A stretch of 64,000 bases of DNA from Halomonas alkalicola. GTDB taxonomy: Bacteria > Pseudomonadota > Gammaproteobacteria > Pseudomonadales > Halomonadaceae. The stretch is from assembly GCF_030704205.1 (NCBI RefSeq), contig NZ_CP131913.1:496001-560000 (forward strand), given 5' to 3'. The position numbers and the translations under genes were made by a program. Shown piece by piece: positions 26,538-36,208 of the stretch. The notes beneath the pieces were generated by a model. The model was not told the DNA's origin. It worked only from the letters and a program-made list of their open reading frames with translations, and did not search any database. Each line of letters opens with the position of its first letter. Positions within the stretch are counted from its first letter, which is position 1.

Positions 26538-26822
26538 ATGCAGGACCTGCTTCTCCCCCTGGCCATGACCGGTGCCTTCGGCGCCTTCATCGGCACCCTC
26601 TATCGCCTCTCGCGCCGCCCCGGCTACCAGCGTCCGCTGCTCTTTCCGCTGGTGGGCCTGGCGGCCGGCATCATCGGCTTTGTGATCTACCGGCTGCTGG
26701 TGGCCACCACCGGGGCGCCGCTCTGGCTGCTGCCGCTGCTGGTGGTGGTGCAGGTGTGGCTGTGGCTCGGCCCCTTCGGCCCCGGCGCCCGGGCCGAGGG
26801 CCAGGACGACCCCGGCCGCTGA
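26538..26822 (+). CDS. Small hydrophobic protein, unknown
   Basis: This 94-residue protein has three membrane segments (about residues 5-22, LFPLVGLAAGIIGFVIYRLL at 35-54, and APLWLLPLLVVVQVWLWLG at 60-78) and a short acidic tail (EGQDDPGR). The ribosome site is weak (GCGAGACCGCC). I do not recognise the family. It ends three bases from the stop codon of the convergent glutathione transferase gene. Codon use is typical of its neighbours, which supports it as real. Confidence 0.6.
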   Translation: MQDLLLPLAMTGAFGAFIGTLYRLSRRPGYQRPLLFPLVGLAAGIIGFVIYRLLVATTGAPLWLLPLLVVVQVWLWLGPFGPGARAEGQDDPGR

Positions 26823-26825
26823 GGC

Positions 26826-27509
26826 TCAGCCCCCGGCCAGGCGAAACTCGCCGATCCGCGCCACGGTGCGCTGCCAGCCCTCGCGTTCACGGCAGGCGGC
26901 GAGAAATGCCTCGAGACGCGGATAGCCCGCAAGCCCGCCGCGACCGGCCAGCGCCAGCACCGGGAAGCTCATCTGGATATCCGCGGCGCTGAACGTCGCG
27001 CCGGCAAACCAGGGGCCCTCGGCCAGTTCGCCCTCCCAGAAGTCCCCCAGCCGCCGAATCTCCGGCCCCAGGTACTGCTGCTCCACCCCGCGGGCGAACA
27101 GACGCCCCAGCGGACGCGCCAGGGCGGGTACCGGCGGCTGGCCGAGCCGCGAGAACACCAGGCGCATCACCAGCGGGCCCATCCCCGACCCTTCGGCATG
27201 GTGCAGCCAGAAACGATAGCGTTCCCAGGCATCGCTTCCCGCAGTCGGGGCCAGCCGCCGGTCGCCATCATGGTGCTCGATCAGGTAGTCGATGATGGCG
27301 CCGGACTCGGCCATGACCCGCCCCTCTCGAGACAGGTCACGGATCACCGGCGCCTTGCCCAGCGGGTGGACGGCCCGCAGGGAATCCGGCGCCAGCAGGG
27401 TGGAGGGATCGCGGCGATGGGTGACCAGCTCATAGGCCACCCCCAGCTCCTCCAGCAGCCAGACCACCCGCTGGGAGCGGGAGTTTTCCAGATGATGCAC
27501 TTCGATCAT
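26826..27509 (-). CDS. Glutathione S-transferase family protein
   Basis: This 227-residue protein has the thioredoxin-like N-terminal domain MIEVHHLENSRSQRVVWLLEELG, with Ser/Arg around residue 10 at the glutathione-activating position. The glutathione-binding segment LGKAPVIRD and MAESGAIIDYLIEHH (about residue 65) follow, then an all-helical C-terminal domain. Members conjugate or reduce electrophiles with glutathione. The ATG at 27509 has a very strong ribosome site (AGGAGG), so the longer upstream frame is not used. It is divergent from the receiver-protein gene. Confidence 0.88.
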   Translation of the reverse strand: MIEVHHLENSRSQRVVWLLEELGVAYELVTHRRDPSTLLAPDSLRAVHPLGKAPVIRDLSREGRVMAESGAIIDYLIEHHDGDRRLAPTAGSDAWERYRFWLHHAEGSGMGPLVMRLVFSRLGQPPVPALARPLGRLFARGVEQQYLGPEIRRLGDFWEGELAEGPWFAGATFSAADIQMSFPVLALAGRGGLAGYPRLEAFLAACREREGWQRTVARIGEFRLAGG

Positions 27510-27663
27510 GTTGCCTCCTGGTGCGCTTGCCTCACGCACCCTAGCACGGCGCAGGCCGCCGATCTCCTGCCAAGGTCGCCTTTGCTGCGCCTCGGCCGGG
27601 CACTAGACTGACCAGCAATGAGTCCCCAAGACAACAACGATGACAACGAGAATGGAGAACGCC

Positions 27664-28035
27664 ATGGCCAAGGTCGTGGTGGTGGACGATGAACCCAACA
27701 TCGTCCTGTCGCTGGAGTTCCTGATGCAGCAGGCAGGTTTCGAGGTGGTCACCGCCGAGGATGGCGAGAGCGCCCTGGCGCGGGTGGCCGAGGGCACCCC
27801 GGACCTGGTCCTGCTGGATATCAGCCTGCCGGGTATCAGCGGCTTCGACGTGCTGGAACGCCTGCGCGCCGATCCCGGCCACGCCCGCCTGCCGATCATC
27901 ATGCTCACCGCCCACGGACGCGAGGTGGAGCGCGAGAAGGGACTGGCGCTGGGCGCCGACGATTACATCACCAAACCCTTCTCCACCCAGGCGCTGGTCG
28001 ACAAGGTCAAGGCGCTGCTCGCCGAGGTCTCCTGA
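27664..28035 (+). CDS. Stand-alone response-regulator receiver protein
   Basis: This 123-residue protein consists only of a CheY-like receiver domain. The acidic pocket is VVDDEPN (Asp9-Asp10), the phosphoacceptor Asp is in [10 protein letters not shown] (about residue 53), Thr is in MLTAHGR and the conserved Lys is in YITKPFS (about 104). There is no output domain. The ATG follows GGAGAACGCC. The stop codon overlaps the start of the next gene (TGATG), so the two are translationally coupled. Its likely partner is the hybrid transporter-kinase 2.3 kb downstream, which has no receiver of its own. Confidence 0.9.
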   Translation: MAKVVVVDDEPNIVLSLEFLMQQAGFEVVTAEDGESALARVAEGTPDLVLLDISLPGISGFDVLERLRADPGHARLPIIMLTAHGREVEREKGLALGADDYITKPFSTQALVDKVKALLAEVS

Positions 28036-30095
28036 TGGCTCGACGTCTCTCCGGGCTGCCCCGCCGCCAGCGGTTGATCGGCCTCTGGCTGCTGCTCAGC
28101 GGCATCAGCGTCTTCGGCGGCGCCACCTTCGCCCTGTGGCTCGACACCCTCTTCCAACCCCAGGGACTGGCCCGCCTGGTGCTGTGGCTGGGCTGCTTCT
28201 CGGGCGGCGGCACTATCTTCCTGGTCGGCCTGCTGCTGGAGCGCCAGCTGTTCACCCCGCTGCGCCACCTGCAGGTGCAGCTCGCGCGCCTGGTGGCCAA
28301 CCCCGACGCCCGGGAGGACTACCCCCCCGAGGGCTGGCTGCGGGCGCTGGGCCCCGATCTGGTGAGGGTGCGCGATGCCTGGCGGGCCGACCGCGGCCGC
28401 CTGGCCACTGCCCACGCCGAAGGCGCGCGCAGCGCCGCCCGCATCCGCCAGGAGCTCGAGACCCTGCTCCAGGTGCTCGACACCCCGCTGCTGCTTTGCG
28501 ACCAGCACCGTCGGGTGCTGCTCTTCAACCAAGCGGCCGAGACACTCTTCGAGGATCATCACGGGCTGGGGCTGGGCAAGCGTCTCGAGAGCCTGCTGCC
28601 CGCCACCAGCCTCCAGGATGCCCTGGGCCAGCTGCCCCGTGACGGCTCGCCGCGGGAGGTGCTGGTGCCCTGTGACGAGCGCTGGCTGCGCGCCGTGCTG
28701 CGCCGGGTGCCCGGCAGCCATGGCGAGACCCTGCTCACCCTGAGCGATACCACCGCCGCCTGGACCAGCGAGATGGGTGCCCGCGCCGAGCTGCTCGACA
28801 GCCTGCCCCGCCTGCGCCGCCACAGCGCCAGCCTGACCAGCGCGGCCGATGCCCTGAGCTCCCTGGGCAATGCCTCGGGGGAGATGCGCCAGCGCCTCGA
28901 GCGGGTGATCGACGAAGAGAGCCAGTCCCTCGGCCAGGACATCGAGCAGCTCGCCGCCCTGGTGGAACAGATGCAGCACGAGGGCGAACGGCTGGTGCCG
29001 CTATGGTCCAACGACCTGTGGCAGGCCCTCAACGAGCGTCGCAACGGCCAGGTCACGGTGGTGCCGGTCGGCATGCCCGCCTGGTTCAAGGGCGACGCCA
29101 CGGCGCTGCTGGTGCTGCTGGGCTCCCTGATCGACAGCCTCCAGCAGCAGCGCAGCCCGCAGGGTCTCGAGGGCGAAGTCTGCCTGGGCAATAAGCGGGT
29201 CTACCTGGACCTGATCTGGCGCGGGGCACCGCTCAGCGAGCGCCAGCTCACCGAGTGGCAGCAGCAGCGCCTCGACGACCTGCCGCTCTCGCCGCGGGTC
29301 GCCGACGTGCTGCGCCAGCATGCAAGCGACGCCTGGAGCCTGGCCGATGACGACGGCGTGCATGCCCGCCTGCGCCTGCCGCTGCCCGCCACCGAGCGGG
29401 TCGGGGCGCCGCGCCCGGCCACCGAGCCGCGTCCGGAGTTCCACGACTTCGGCATCGCCGAGCTGCCCCCGCCGGACGCCGAGCTCGCGGCCCGCCCGCT
29501 GCGGGCCCTGGAGGTAGTGGCCTTCGACACCGAGACCACCGGCCTGGAACTGCGGCGCGGCGACACCGTGATCAGCATCGGCGCCTGCCGGGTCGTCAAC
29601 GCCCGGCTGCTGGCCAGCGAGGTGTTCGACATGCGGGTCGATCCCGGCAAGCCGATCCCCCCGGCCAGCACCGCGATCCACGGCATCACCGACGCCGACG
29701 TGGCGGGCGCCCCGCCGCTGCCGGTGGTGCTGCCGCGCTTTCGCGACTACGTGGGCGACGCGGTGATCCTCGCCCACAACGCCGCCTTCGACCTGCTCGC
29801 CCTGCAGCCGCCGGGGGCCGGCGTGACCCTCGACATGCCGGTGCTCGACACACTGCTGATCTCGCGGGCCCTGGATGCCAGCCTGGATGGCCACGACCTC
29901 GACAGCCTGGCCGAGCGCTACGGACTGAGTTTCCCGCCGGGCACGCGGCATACCGCCCTGGGCGACGCCCGGGTCACCGCCGAGCTGTGGCTGGCCCTGC
30001 TGCCACGCCTGGAGGCCCGCGGCATCGAGACCCTGGAGCAGGCGCTGGCCCTGCAGAACAGCGCCCTGACCAAGGAGGATGCCTGCGCCTCATGA
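28035..30095 (+). CDS. Membrane sensor-like protein fused to a DEDDh 3'-5' exonuclease
   Basis: This 686-residue protein has two N-terminal membrane helices (about residues 14-37 and 47-69), a HAMP/linker-like region, and a PAS-like segment (LLQVLDTPLLLCDQHRRVLLFNQAAETLF, about 145-175). A histidine-kinase-like region follows (about 250-450), in which I find no phosphoacceptor H-box and no intact ATP-binding N or G boxes (GDATALLVLLGSLIDSLQ is where an N box would be). The C-terminal domain (about 494-665) is a DnaQ-type exonuclease with all five catalytic residues: Asp498 and Glu500 in FDTETTG, Asp586 in HNAAFD, His639 and Asp644 in HTALGD. Similar exonucleases occur next to acetate-uptake and acetyl-CoA synthetase loci in pseudomonads. 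The substrate and the reason for membrane anchoring are unknown. Confidence 0.85.
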   Translation: MARRLSGLPRRQRLIGLWLLLSGISVFGGATFALWLDTLFQPQGLARLVLWLGCFSGGGTIFLVGLLLERQLFTPLRHLQVQLARLVANPDAREDYPPEGWLRALGPDLVRVRDAWRADRGRLATAHAEGARSAARIRQELETLLQVLDTPLLLCDQHRRVLLFNQAAETLFEDHHGLGLGKRLESLLPATSLQDALGQLPRDGSPREVLVPCDERWLRAVLRRVPGSHGETLLTLSDTTAAWTSEMGARAELLDSLPRLRRHSASLTSAADALSSLGNASGEMRQRLERVIDEESQSLGQDIEQLAALVEQMQHEGERLVPLWSNDLWQALNERRNGQVTVVPVGMPAWFKGDATALLVLLGSLIDSLQQQRSPQGLEGEVCLGNKRVYLDLIWRGAPLSERQLTEWQQQRLDDLPLSPRVADVLRQHASDAWSLADDDGVHARLRLPLPATERVGAPRPATEPRPEFHDFGIAELPPPDAELAARPLRALEVVAFDTETTGLELRRGDTVISIGACRVVNARLLASEVFDMRVDPGKPIPPASTAIHGITDADVAGAPPLPVVLPRFRDYVGDAVILAHNAAFDLLALQPPGAGVTLDMPVLDTLLISRALDASLDGHDLDSLAERYGLSFPPGTRHTALGDARVTAELWLALLPRLEARGIETLEQALALQNSALTKEDACAS

Positions 30096-30126
30096 CCCCA
30101 TTGGCCTGGCCCCAGCGGCGGTCGGC

Positions 30127-30322
30127 ATGAAGACCCCGCGCCTCGGCGAACGGCTCACCGCGCTGGTGCTCGTGGCCACGCTGCTGTTCCCCCCCCCCGC
30201 TGGTGCTGCTCTTCGACCGGCCCGCCGGGGGGCCCTCCTGGCTGCCGCTCTACCTGTTCGTGGCCTGGGCCGTGGTGATCGCGCTGGCCGCCTGGCTGCT
30301 CGAGCACCCTTCGGGAGAGTGA
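30127..30322 (+). pseudogene. Small two-helix membrane protein (CbrX-like position), frameshifted in a 10-C tract
   Basis: Reading from ATG 30127 gives MKTPRLGERLTALVLVATLLFPPP, then the frame is lost in a run of ten C at 30189-30198. With nine C the frame continues to TGA 30320-30322 as a 64-residue protein with two membrane helices (about residues 11-29 and 39-58, YLFVAWAVVIALAAWLLEHPSGE at the end), 19 bases before the kinase start. Small membrane proteins (CbrX in Pseudomonas) sit just upstream of CbrA-type kinases. As written the gene is broken. The tract could be a phase-variable switch, a true inactivating mutation, or a sequencing error. Confidence 0.65.
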
Positions 30323-30341
30323 CGATGACGGAGACCGGGCG

Positions 30342-33074
30342 ATGAGGACCGATGCCGTGGTGCTGAGCGTCGCCTTCGGCTACCTGGCGCTGCTCTTCGT
30401 GATCGCCGCCTGGGGCGACCGCCGCGCCGAGCAGGGCCGCTCGCTGATCGGCTCGCCGACGGTGTATGCCCTCTCCATCGCGGTCTACTGCACCGCCTGG
30501 ACCTTCTACGGCAGCGTCGGCCGGGCCGCCCAGTATGGCCCCAGCTTCCTGCTCATCTACCTGGGCCCGACCCTGGCCATGCTGCTGGCGCCCTTCCTGA
30601 TCCGCAAGATGGTGCGCATCGCCAGCGCCCAGCGCATCACCTCCATCGCCGACTTCATCAGCGCCCGCTACGGCAAGAGCTCGAGCCTCGGCGCCCTGGT
30701 GGCGCTGATCGCGCTGATCGGCATCACCCCCTACATCACCCTGCAGCTCAAGGCGATCACCGTCAGCCATGCGGTGCTGGTCAACTATCCCCAGGCGCCG
30801 GAGCTGAGCATCGCCGAGGAGGCGTTCTGGGTCGACAAGTCCTTCTGGGTCGCCCTGGTGCTGGCGGTGTTCATCATCCTCTTCGGTACCCGCCACCTGG
30901 ACGCCAGCGAACGCCACGAGGGCATGGTGGCGGCCATCGCCTTCGAGTCGCTGATCAAGCTGCTCGCCTTCCTTACGGTGGGCCTGTTCGTGGTCTTCGG
31001 GCTCTTCCACGGCCCGGGCGACCTCTTCGCCCAGGTGGCGGCGAGCCCCGACCTGGTGGGGGCGATGGGGCTCGACGCCATTCCCGGCGGCGCCAGCGGC
31101 TGGATGGGTATGCTGGTGCTGGCCTTCCTGGCCTTCATCGCCCTGCCCCGCCAGTTCCAGGTGCTGGTGGTGGAGAACGTCGACGAACGCCACATCAAGC
31201 GCGCCACCTGGCTCTTTCCGCTCTACCTGCTGGCCATCAACCTGTTCGTGATCCCCATCGCCCTGGCCGGCATGCTGCTCTCCGCCGGCGACCCGGACAG
31301 CTACGTGCTGACCCTGCCGCTCTCGGCGGGCTTCGAGGGGCTGCCGCTGCTGGTCTTCATCGGCGGCCTGTCGGCGGCCACCAGCATGGTGATCGTGGAG
31401 ACCATCGCGCTCTCCACCATGGTCAGCAACCAGCTGATCATGCCGCTGCTGCTGCGCACCCGGCGACTCCACCTGAGCAGCCGCGGCGAGCTGGCCGGCT
31501 GGCTGCTGGGCATTCGCCGGGTCGCCATCGTGCTGATCCTGCTGCTGGGTTACCTCTACCATGCCCTGATCGGCGACTCCTACAGCCTGGTGACCATCGG
31601 CCTGGTCTCCTTCGCCGCCGCCTGCCAGTTCGCCCCGGCGATGCTGATCGGCATGTACTGGCGCGGCGCCACCGGTCGCGGCGCCGCCCTGGGGCTGATC
31701 GCCGGCACCCTGATCTGGGCCTGGACCCTGCTGATCCCGGGCTTCGCCCAGTCGGGGTGGCTGGACGACGCCTTCCTGAGCGCGGGCCCCTTCGGCCTCG
31801 CGTGGCTGAGGCCCTACGCCCTGTTCGGCCTGGAGGGCTGGGACATCTACTCCCACTCCCTGCTGTGGAGCCTGACCGCCAACGTCGGCCTGCTGGTGGG
31901 CGTCTCGCTGTTCACCCGGCAGACCCCGCTGGAGCAGACCCAGGCGGCGCTGTTCACCGAGGCGATGCACCCGAGCCTGATGGAGACCTCGCTGTGGCAC
32001 GGCCAGACCACCCGGGGCGAGCTGCGCTCCCTGCTCGACCGCTACCTGGGCGCCAACGCCACCGCCCGGGTCTTCACCGGCTATCCAGGCGAGGAACCCA
32101 CCAACGACCAGCCGGCCCCGCCGGAGCTGATCGCCCGGGCCGAGCAGGCGCTCTCCGGGGCGCTGGGAAATGCCTCGGCTCGCGTGCTGATCAACTCCGT
32201 GGTGCGCGGCGAGGCGCTGGACCTGGAATCGATACTGAGCATCCTCGACACCACCTCGGAAACCCTGGAGGTCAACCGCCGCCTGGAGCAGAAGTCCGAG
32301 GAGCTGGCCCGGGCCAGCGAGGAGCTGCGCGCCGCCAACGAGCGCCTGCGCGAGCTGGATCGCCTCAAGGACGAGTTCGTGGCCATGGTCAGCCATGAGC
32401 TGCGCACCCCGCTCACCTCGATCCGCGCCTTCGCCGAGATCCTGCGCGACAGCGGCGACCTGCCCGAGGAGAAGCGGGTCCACTTCCTGAACGTGGTGGT
32501 CAAGGAGAGCCAGCGGCTGTCGCGGCTGATCGAGGAGATCCTCGACCTGGCTCGCCTTGAGAGCGGCCGGCTGACCCTCAACCCGCAGAAGCTGGACCTG
32601 GTGGAGCTGACCCGCCACAGCGTGGATGCCGTGCACCATATGCAGGAGAACCGCGGGGTGGCGCTGGGGGTACGCATCGAGGTCGAGACGGCGGCGGTGG
32701 TGGGCGACCCGGATCGCCTGGAGCAGGTGATCATCAACCTGCTGGACAACGCCGGCAAGTCCGCCGACGACGCTGACCCGCGGGTGCTACTGCGCCTAGC
32801 CCGCCACAAGAACCATTACCGCCTGGCGGTGGAGGACAACGGCCCCGGCATCGCCGACGACGAGCGCGAGCGGGTGTTCGAGAAGTTCCACCAGATCCAG
32901 CGCCCCGGCGAAAGCCCCGAGAAGAGCCGTGGGCGCCCGCGCGGCAGCGGCCTGGGGCTGCCCATCAGCCGCGGCATCGTCGCCCACCTGGGCGGCCGGC
33001 TGTGGGTCGAGGACGCCCCCACCCTGGGCGGCGCTTGCCTGATCATGGAGCTGCCCGAGGCGCCCAAGGCCTAA
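30342..33074 (+). CDS. Sodium:solute symporter / sensor histidine kinase hybrid (CbrA/CrbS-like)
   Basis: This 910-residue protein combines an SSS-family transporter module (about residues 1-520, roughly 13 membrane segments), a STAC-like linker (about 545-630), a coiled coil (about 640-675) and a histidine kinase. The H-box is FVAMVSHELRTPLTS with His685, the N-box is VIINLLDNA with Asn803, and the G boxes are VEDNGPGIADD and GSGLGLPIS. It has no C-terminal receiver, unlike CrbS/MxtR, and no obvious PAS domain, unlike CbrA. Such hybrids couple a transported or bound solute (acetate, histidine or others) to gene control. The ATG follows GGAGACCGGGCG. It ends four bases inside the convergent DUF294 gene. 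The receiver protein at 27664 is a candidate partner, and GacA-type or CbrB-type regulators elsewhere are alternatives. Confidence 0.93.
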   Translation: MRTDAVVLSVAFGYLALLFVIAAWGDRRAEQGRSLIGSPTVYALSIAVYCTAWTFYGSVGRAAQYGPSFLLIYLGPTLAMLLAPFLIRKMVRIASAQRITSIADFISARYGKSSSLGALVALIALIGITPYITLQLKAITVSHAVLVNYPQAPELSIAEEAFWVDKSFWVALVLAVFIILFGTRHLDASERHEGMVAAIAFESLIKLLAFLTVGLFVVFGLFHGPGDLFAQVAASPDLVGAMGLDAIPGGASGWMGMLVLAFLAFIALPRQFQVLVVENVDERHIKRATWLFPLYLLAINLFVIPIALAGMLLSAGDPDSYVLTLPLSAGFEGLPLLVFIGGLSAATSMVIVETIALSTMVSNQLIMPLLLRTRRLHLSSRGELAGWLLGIRRVAIVLILLLGYLYHALIGDSYSLVTIGLVSFAAACQFAPAMLIGMYWRGATGRGAALGLIAGTLIWAWTLLIPGFAQSGWLDDAFLSAGPFGLAWLRPYALFGLEGWDIYSHSLLWSLTANVGLLVGVSLFTRQTPLEQTQAALFTEAMHPSLMETSLWHGQTTRGELRSLLDRYLGANATARVFTGYPGEEPTNDQPAPPELIARAEQALSGALGNASARVLINSVVRGEALDLESILSILDTTSETLEVNRRLEQKSEELARASEELRAANERLRELDRLKDEFVAMVSHELRTPLTSIRAFAEILRDSGDLPEEKRVHFLNVVVKESQRLSRLIEEILDLARLESGRLTLNPQKLDLVELTRHSVDAVHHMQENRGVALGVRIEVETAAVVGDPDRLEQVIINLLDNAGKSADDADPRVLLRLARHKNHYRLAVEDNGPGIADDERERVFEKFHQIQRPGESPEKSRGRPRGSGLGLPISRGIVAHLGGRLWVEDAPTLGGACLIMELPEAPKA

Positions 33075-34198
33075 CCTCGCCTGGCGCGACGCTTCAGGGC
33101 CCTGATCTGCTGCAGGTCATGGCGCAGCAGCAGGCGCTGGTCCTCGCCGAGGCGCGACAGGTCGACCCAGCCATCGGCGCCGCGTCCCGACCTGACGCCC
33201 CGGCACTGCTCCTCCAGCAGCAGCCCCTGCAGGCGCTCCAGCGCCGCGGTCAGGGCGCGACTGGTCTCGGCGGAAAGCGCCTCCTTCAGCACCAGCACCG
33301 CCAGCCGCTCCCGGGTGTCGACCTCGCGCACCCCATGGCGCAGCGAGAGCAAGCGGACGGCGGCCACCAGCGGCAGCACCGCCTGCTGCTTGAGGTTGAT
33401 CGCCCGCTCATGGGGCGCCCCGTCGAGTGACCCCGAGAGTCGACCGAAGCGGTCCAGGGCCACCGGCAGCTCGTCGAGCAGCGCGCCCATCTCGTCCAGG
33501 AAGAGCCCGGCCTGGGGCATCAGCCGCGCCACGCGGTCGGCCAGTGCCTCCGCCAGCGTGCCCTCCCCATGCACGGCCCGGAAGTCGAGCAGGATGTTGG
33601 CCTGCTGCACCCGCTTGACCCGTCGCCCGGCGGTCCAGATAGCCAGCTGCTCGCTCCATTCCGAGAGCCGCTTGCGCCACATGGGCCAGCGCGCCATCAC
33701 ATGGCCGCTGCACAGCGGGATACCGGCCTGGTCCAGCCGGTCGGTGAAGCGCTCGCCCAGCACCTGGAAATAGCCGTCGACCTCGGTGTGGCGGCTGTCC
33801 GGATAGTCGGCAATGATCATGCCGTTGTCCTGGTCGGGGCCGAGCAGGCTCTCCTGGCGAGCCCCGGAGCCCATCACGATGACGCAGTAGGGCACCGGCG
33901 GCGTGCCCCACCCCTGTCCCTCCATCTCGCTCAGGGCCAGCTGGATGGCGCGCCGGTAGAGCCAGTCATTGTGGTCGCTGATCAGCTGGCTGATGCGCCA
34001 GGCGGGGAGGTCGAGGCGCATCAGCGCCTCCGCCAGGCGAGGCTGCCAGGCGTGGGCCTCGGGCAGGGTCGGCGCCGGGCCCAGCTCGGCAAGGGCGTCG
34101 CGCAGCGGGGCCAGCAGCGGCGGCAGCCGCGCAGGGTCGGGATGCTCCTCGTGGGCGAACAGCGAACGCCACGAGGAGGCACGGTGAAGCAGGCGCAT
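33071..34198 (-). CDS. DUF294-type nucleotidyltransferase without CBS/cNMP domains
   Basis: This 375-residue protein has the GlnD-like nucleotidyltransferase motif GSGARQESLLGPDQDNGMI (about residues 112-130) with the catalytic GS and the D-x-D pair. A DUF294_C helical domain follows (about 230-360). Larger relatives carry N-terminal cyclic-nucleotide and CBS sensor domains; this one begins with only about 80 residues before the transferase. It lies beside the transporter-kinase and exonuclease genes, an association also seen around actP loci in pseudomonads. The target of nucleotidylation is unknown. The start at 34198 is chosen over a longer frame that enters the intergenic region. Confidence 0.82.
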   Translation of the reverse strand: MRLLHRASSWRSLFAHEEHPDPARLPPLLAPLRDALAELGPAPTLPEAHAWQPRLAEALMRLDLPAWRISQLISDHNDWLYRRAIQLALSEMEGQGWGTPPVPYCVIVMGSGARQESLLGPDQDNGMIIADYPDSRHTEVDGYFQVLGERFTDRLDQAGIPLCSGHVMARWPMWRKRLSEWSEQLAIWTAGRRVKRVQQANILLDFRAVHGEGTLAEALADRVARLMPQAGLFLDEMGALLDELPVALDRFGRLSGSLDGAPHERAINLKQQAVLPLVAAVRLLSLRHGVREVDTRERLAVLVLKEALSAETSRALTAALERLQGLLLEEQCRGVRSGRGADGWVDLSRLGEDQRLLLRHDLQQIRALKRRARRG

Positions 34199-34305
34199 GA
34201 CGACTCCGGGCTGCGGAAATCGATCCAGTGTAGCGGCGCGCCCGCCGAGGCACACTTGGGCGAAAGGGGGATGGCGGGAGCGCCCCGCCACGCCGCCGTT
34301 ATCGG

Positions 34306-34605
34306 TCAGCGGGGCCGGAACATCCCCTCGCCCACCTCGTCGATGAAGCGCTGCGCCTTGCTGACCATCAGCTGGTCGCAGGCCTCGCGGCCGGGCACCA
34401 TGTCGGAGCGTTCGAAGCGGTGCTCCTGCACCTCGCCGTCCTCCCCGGGCTTGCGGATCCAGCCGCTGACCCGGTACTGGCCGCCCTGGTCGGCGGGCTC
34501 GGAGATGATCTGGTAGCCCTTGTAGGCCACCGGTTCGGCGGCCGGCGCGCTGCCCGGCGCCTTCTCGCCGCCGCCGAACAGCCCGGACAGCAATTTCTTC
34601 AGCAT
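34306..34605 (-). CDS. HlyU-family protein
   Basis: This 99-residue protein matches the HlyU family: MLKKLLSGLFGGG at the N-terminus, a central AYKGYQIISEPADQGGQYRVSGWI block and the HRFERSDMVPGREACDQLMVSKAQRFIDE segment. Despite the family name, which comes from a short annotation shared with Vibrio HlyU, these proteins lack a helix-turn-helix and their role is not established. The start at 34605 is chosen by family similarity; a longer upstream frame runs through the MITE-like repeat and a hairpin. It stands alone between the DUF294 gene and the repeat. Confidence 0.8.
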   Translation of the reverse strand: MLKKLLSGLFGGGEKAPGSAPAAEPVAYKGYQIISEPADQGGQYRVSGWIRKPGEDGEVQEHRFERSDMVPGREACDQLMVSKAQRFIDEVGEGMFRPR

Positions 34606-34626
34606 CTGAGATCCTCCCGAAACGAT

Positions 34627-34648
34627 GACACCGGCATAAGCCGGTGTC
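34627..34648. promoter_or_regulatory. Hairpin upstream of the HlyU-family gene
   Basis: GACACCGGC and GCCGGTGTC are exact nine-base arms around ATAA. The element lies 22 bases before the HlyU-family start codon, in the 5' leader on the minus strand, so it could be an operator or an mRNA structure. Confidence 0.4.
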
Positions 34649-34665
34649 GACACAGTAGTCACTTC

Positions 34666-34808
34666 AGGGAACACCTGATTTATGTCGCGAGCGAAGAGAG
34701 GTTGGCCGCCACCGGAGCGCAGAAACCGGAGCCTATGCGGTACTAGGTGAGGATTTCGAGCACCGCTGGCGGCCAAGATATCGAGCGCAGCAATAAATCA
34801 GCGTTTCC

Positions 34809-34810
<2 letters not shown>
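34666..34810. repeat. MITE-like repeat, copy 1 (145 bp)
   Basis: This non-coding element is bounded by inverted repeats (AGGGAACACCTGATTTAT at the left, ATAAATCAGCGTTTCCTT at the right; 14 of 18 positions pair). Nested internal complementarity (TTGGCCGCCA and TGGCGGCCAA) adds to the structure. It is clearly homologous to 49713-49873. The right end overlaps the stop codon of argG, so it forms the 3' end of that gene's transcript and could fold into a long hairpin. Confidence 0.8.
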
Positions 34811-36029
<1,219 letters not shown>

Positions 36030-36208
36030 TCGGGGCTCCTCGATGAAAGCTAGGGGGTTGGCATCAGGGGGGGCAGTATAGCGCGCCATTGGCACGGCGA
36101 ATACCGGCCCCGGGACGCCCGGAAGCCAACCTGCTAGACTTGCGCGGATTCGCCCCGGGTCCCCGCGGGGCGGGGCGACCGAGACCGAAAGACGCAAGGA
36201 GAGGGTGC

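Noticed and set aside
30092..30130. A 12-codon frame (MTPLAWPQRRSA) behind a strong AAGGAGG site, whose stop overlaps the ATG of the frameshifted small membrane gene
   Set aside because: It could be a leader peptide that couples translation, but it is too short to support from sequence alone.
34606..34776. N-terminal extension of the HlyU-family frame running into the repeat
   Set aside because: The extension crosses a hairpin and the MITE-like repeat and has no family similarity; the start at 34605 fits the family.
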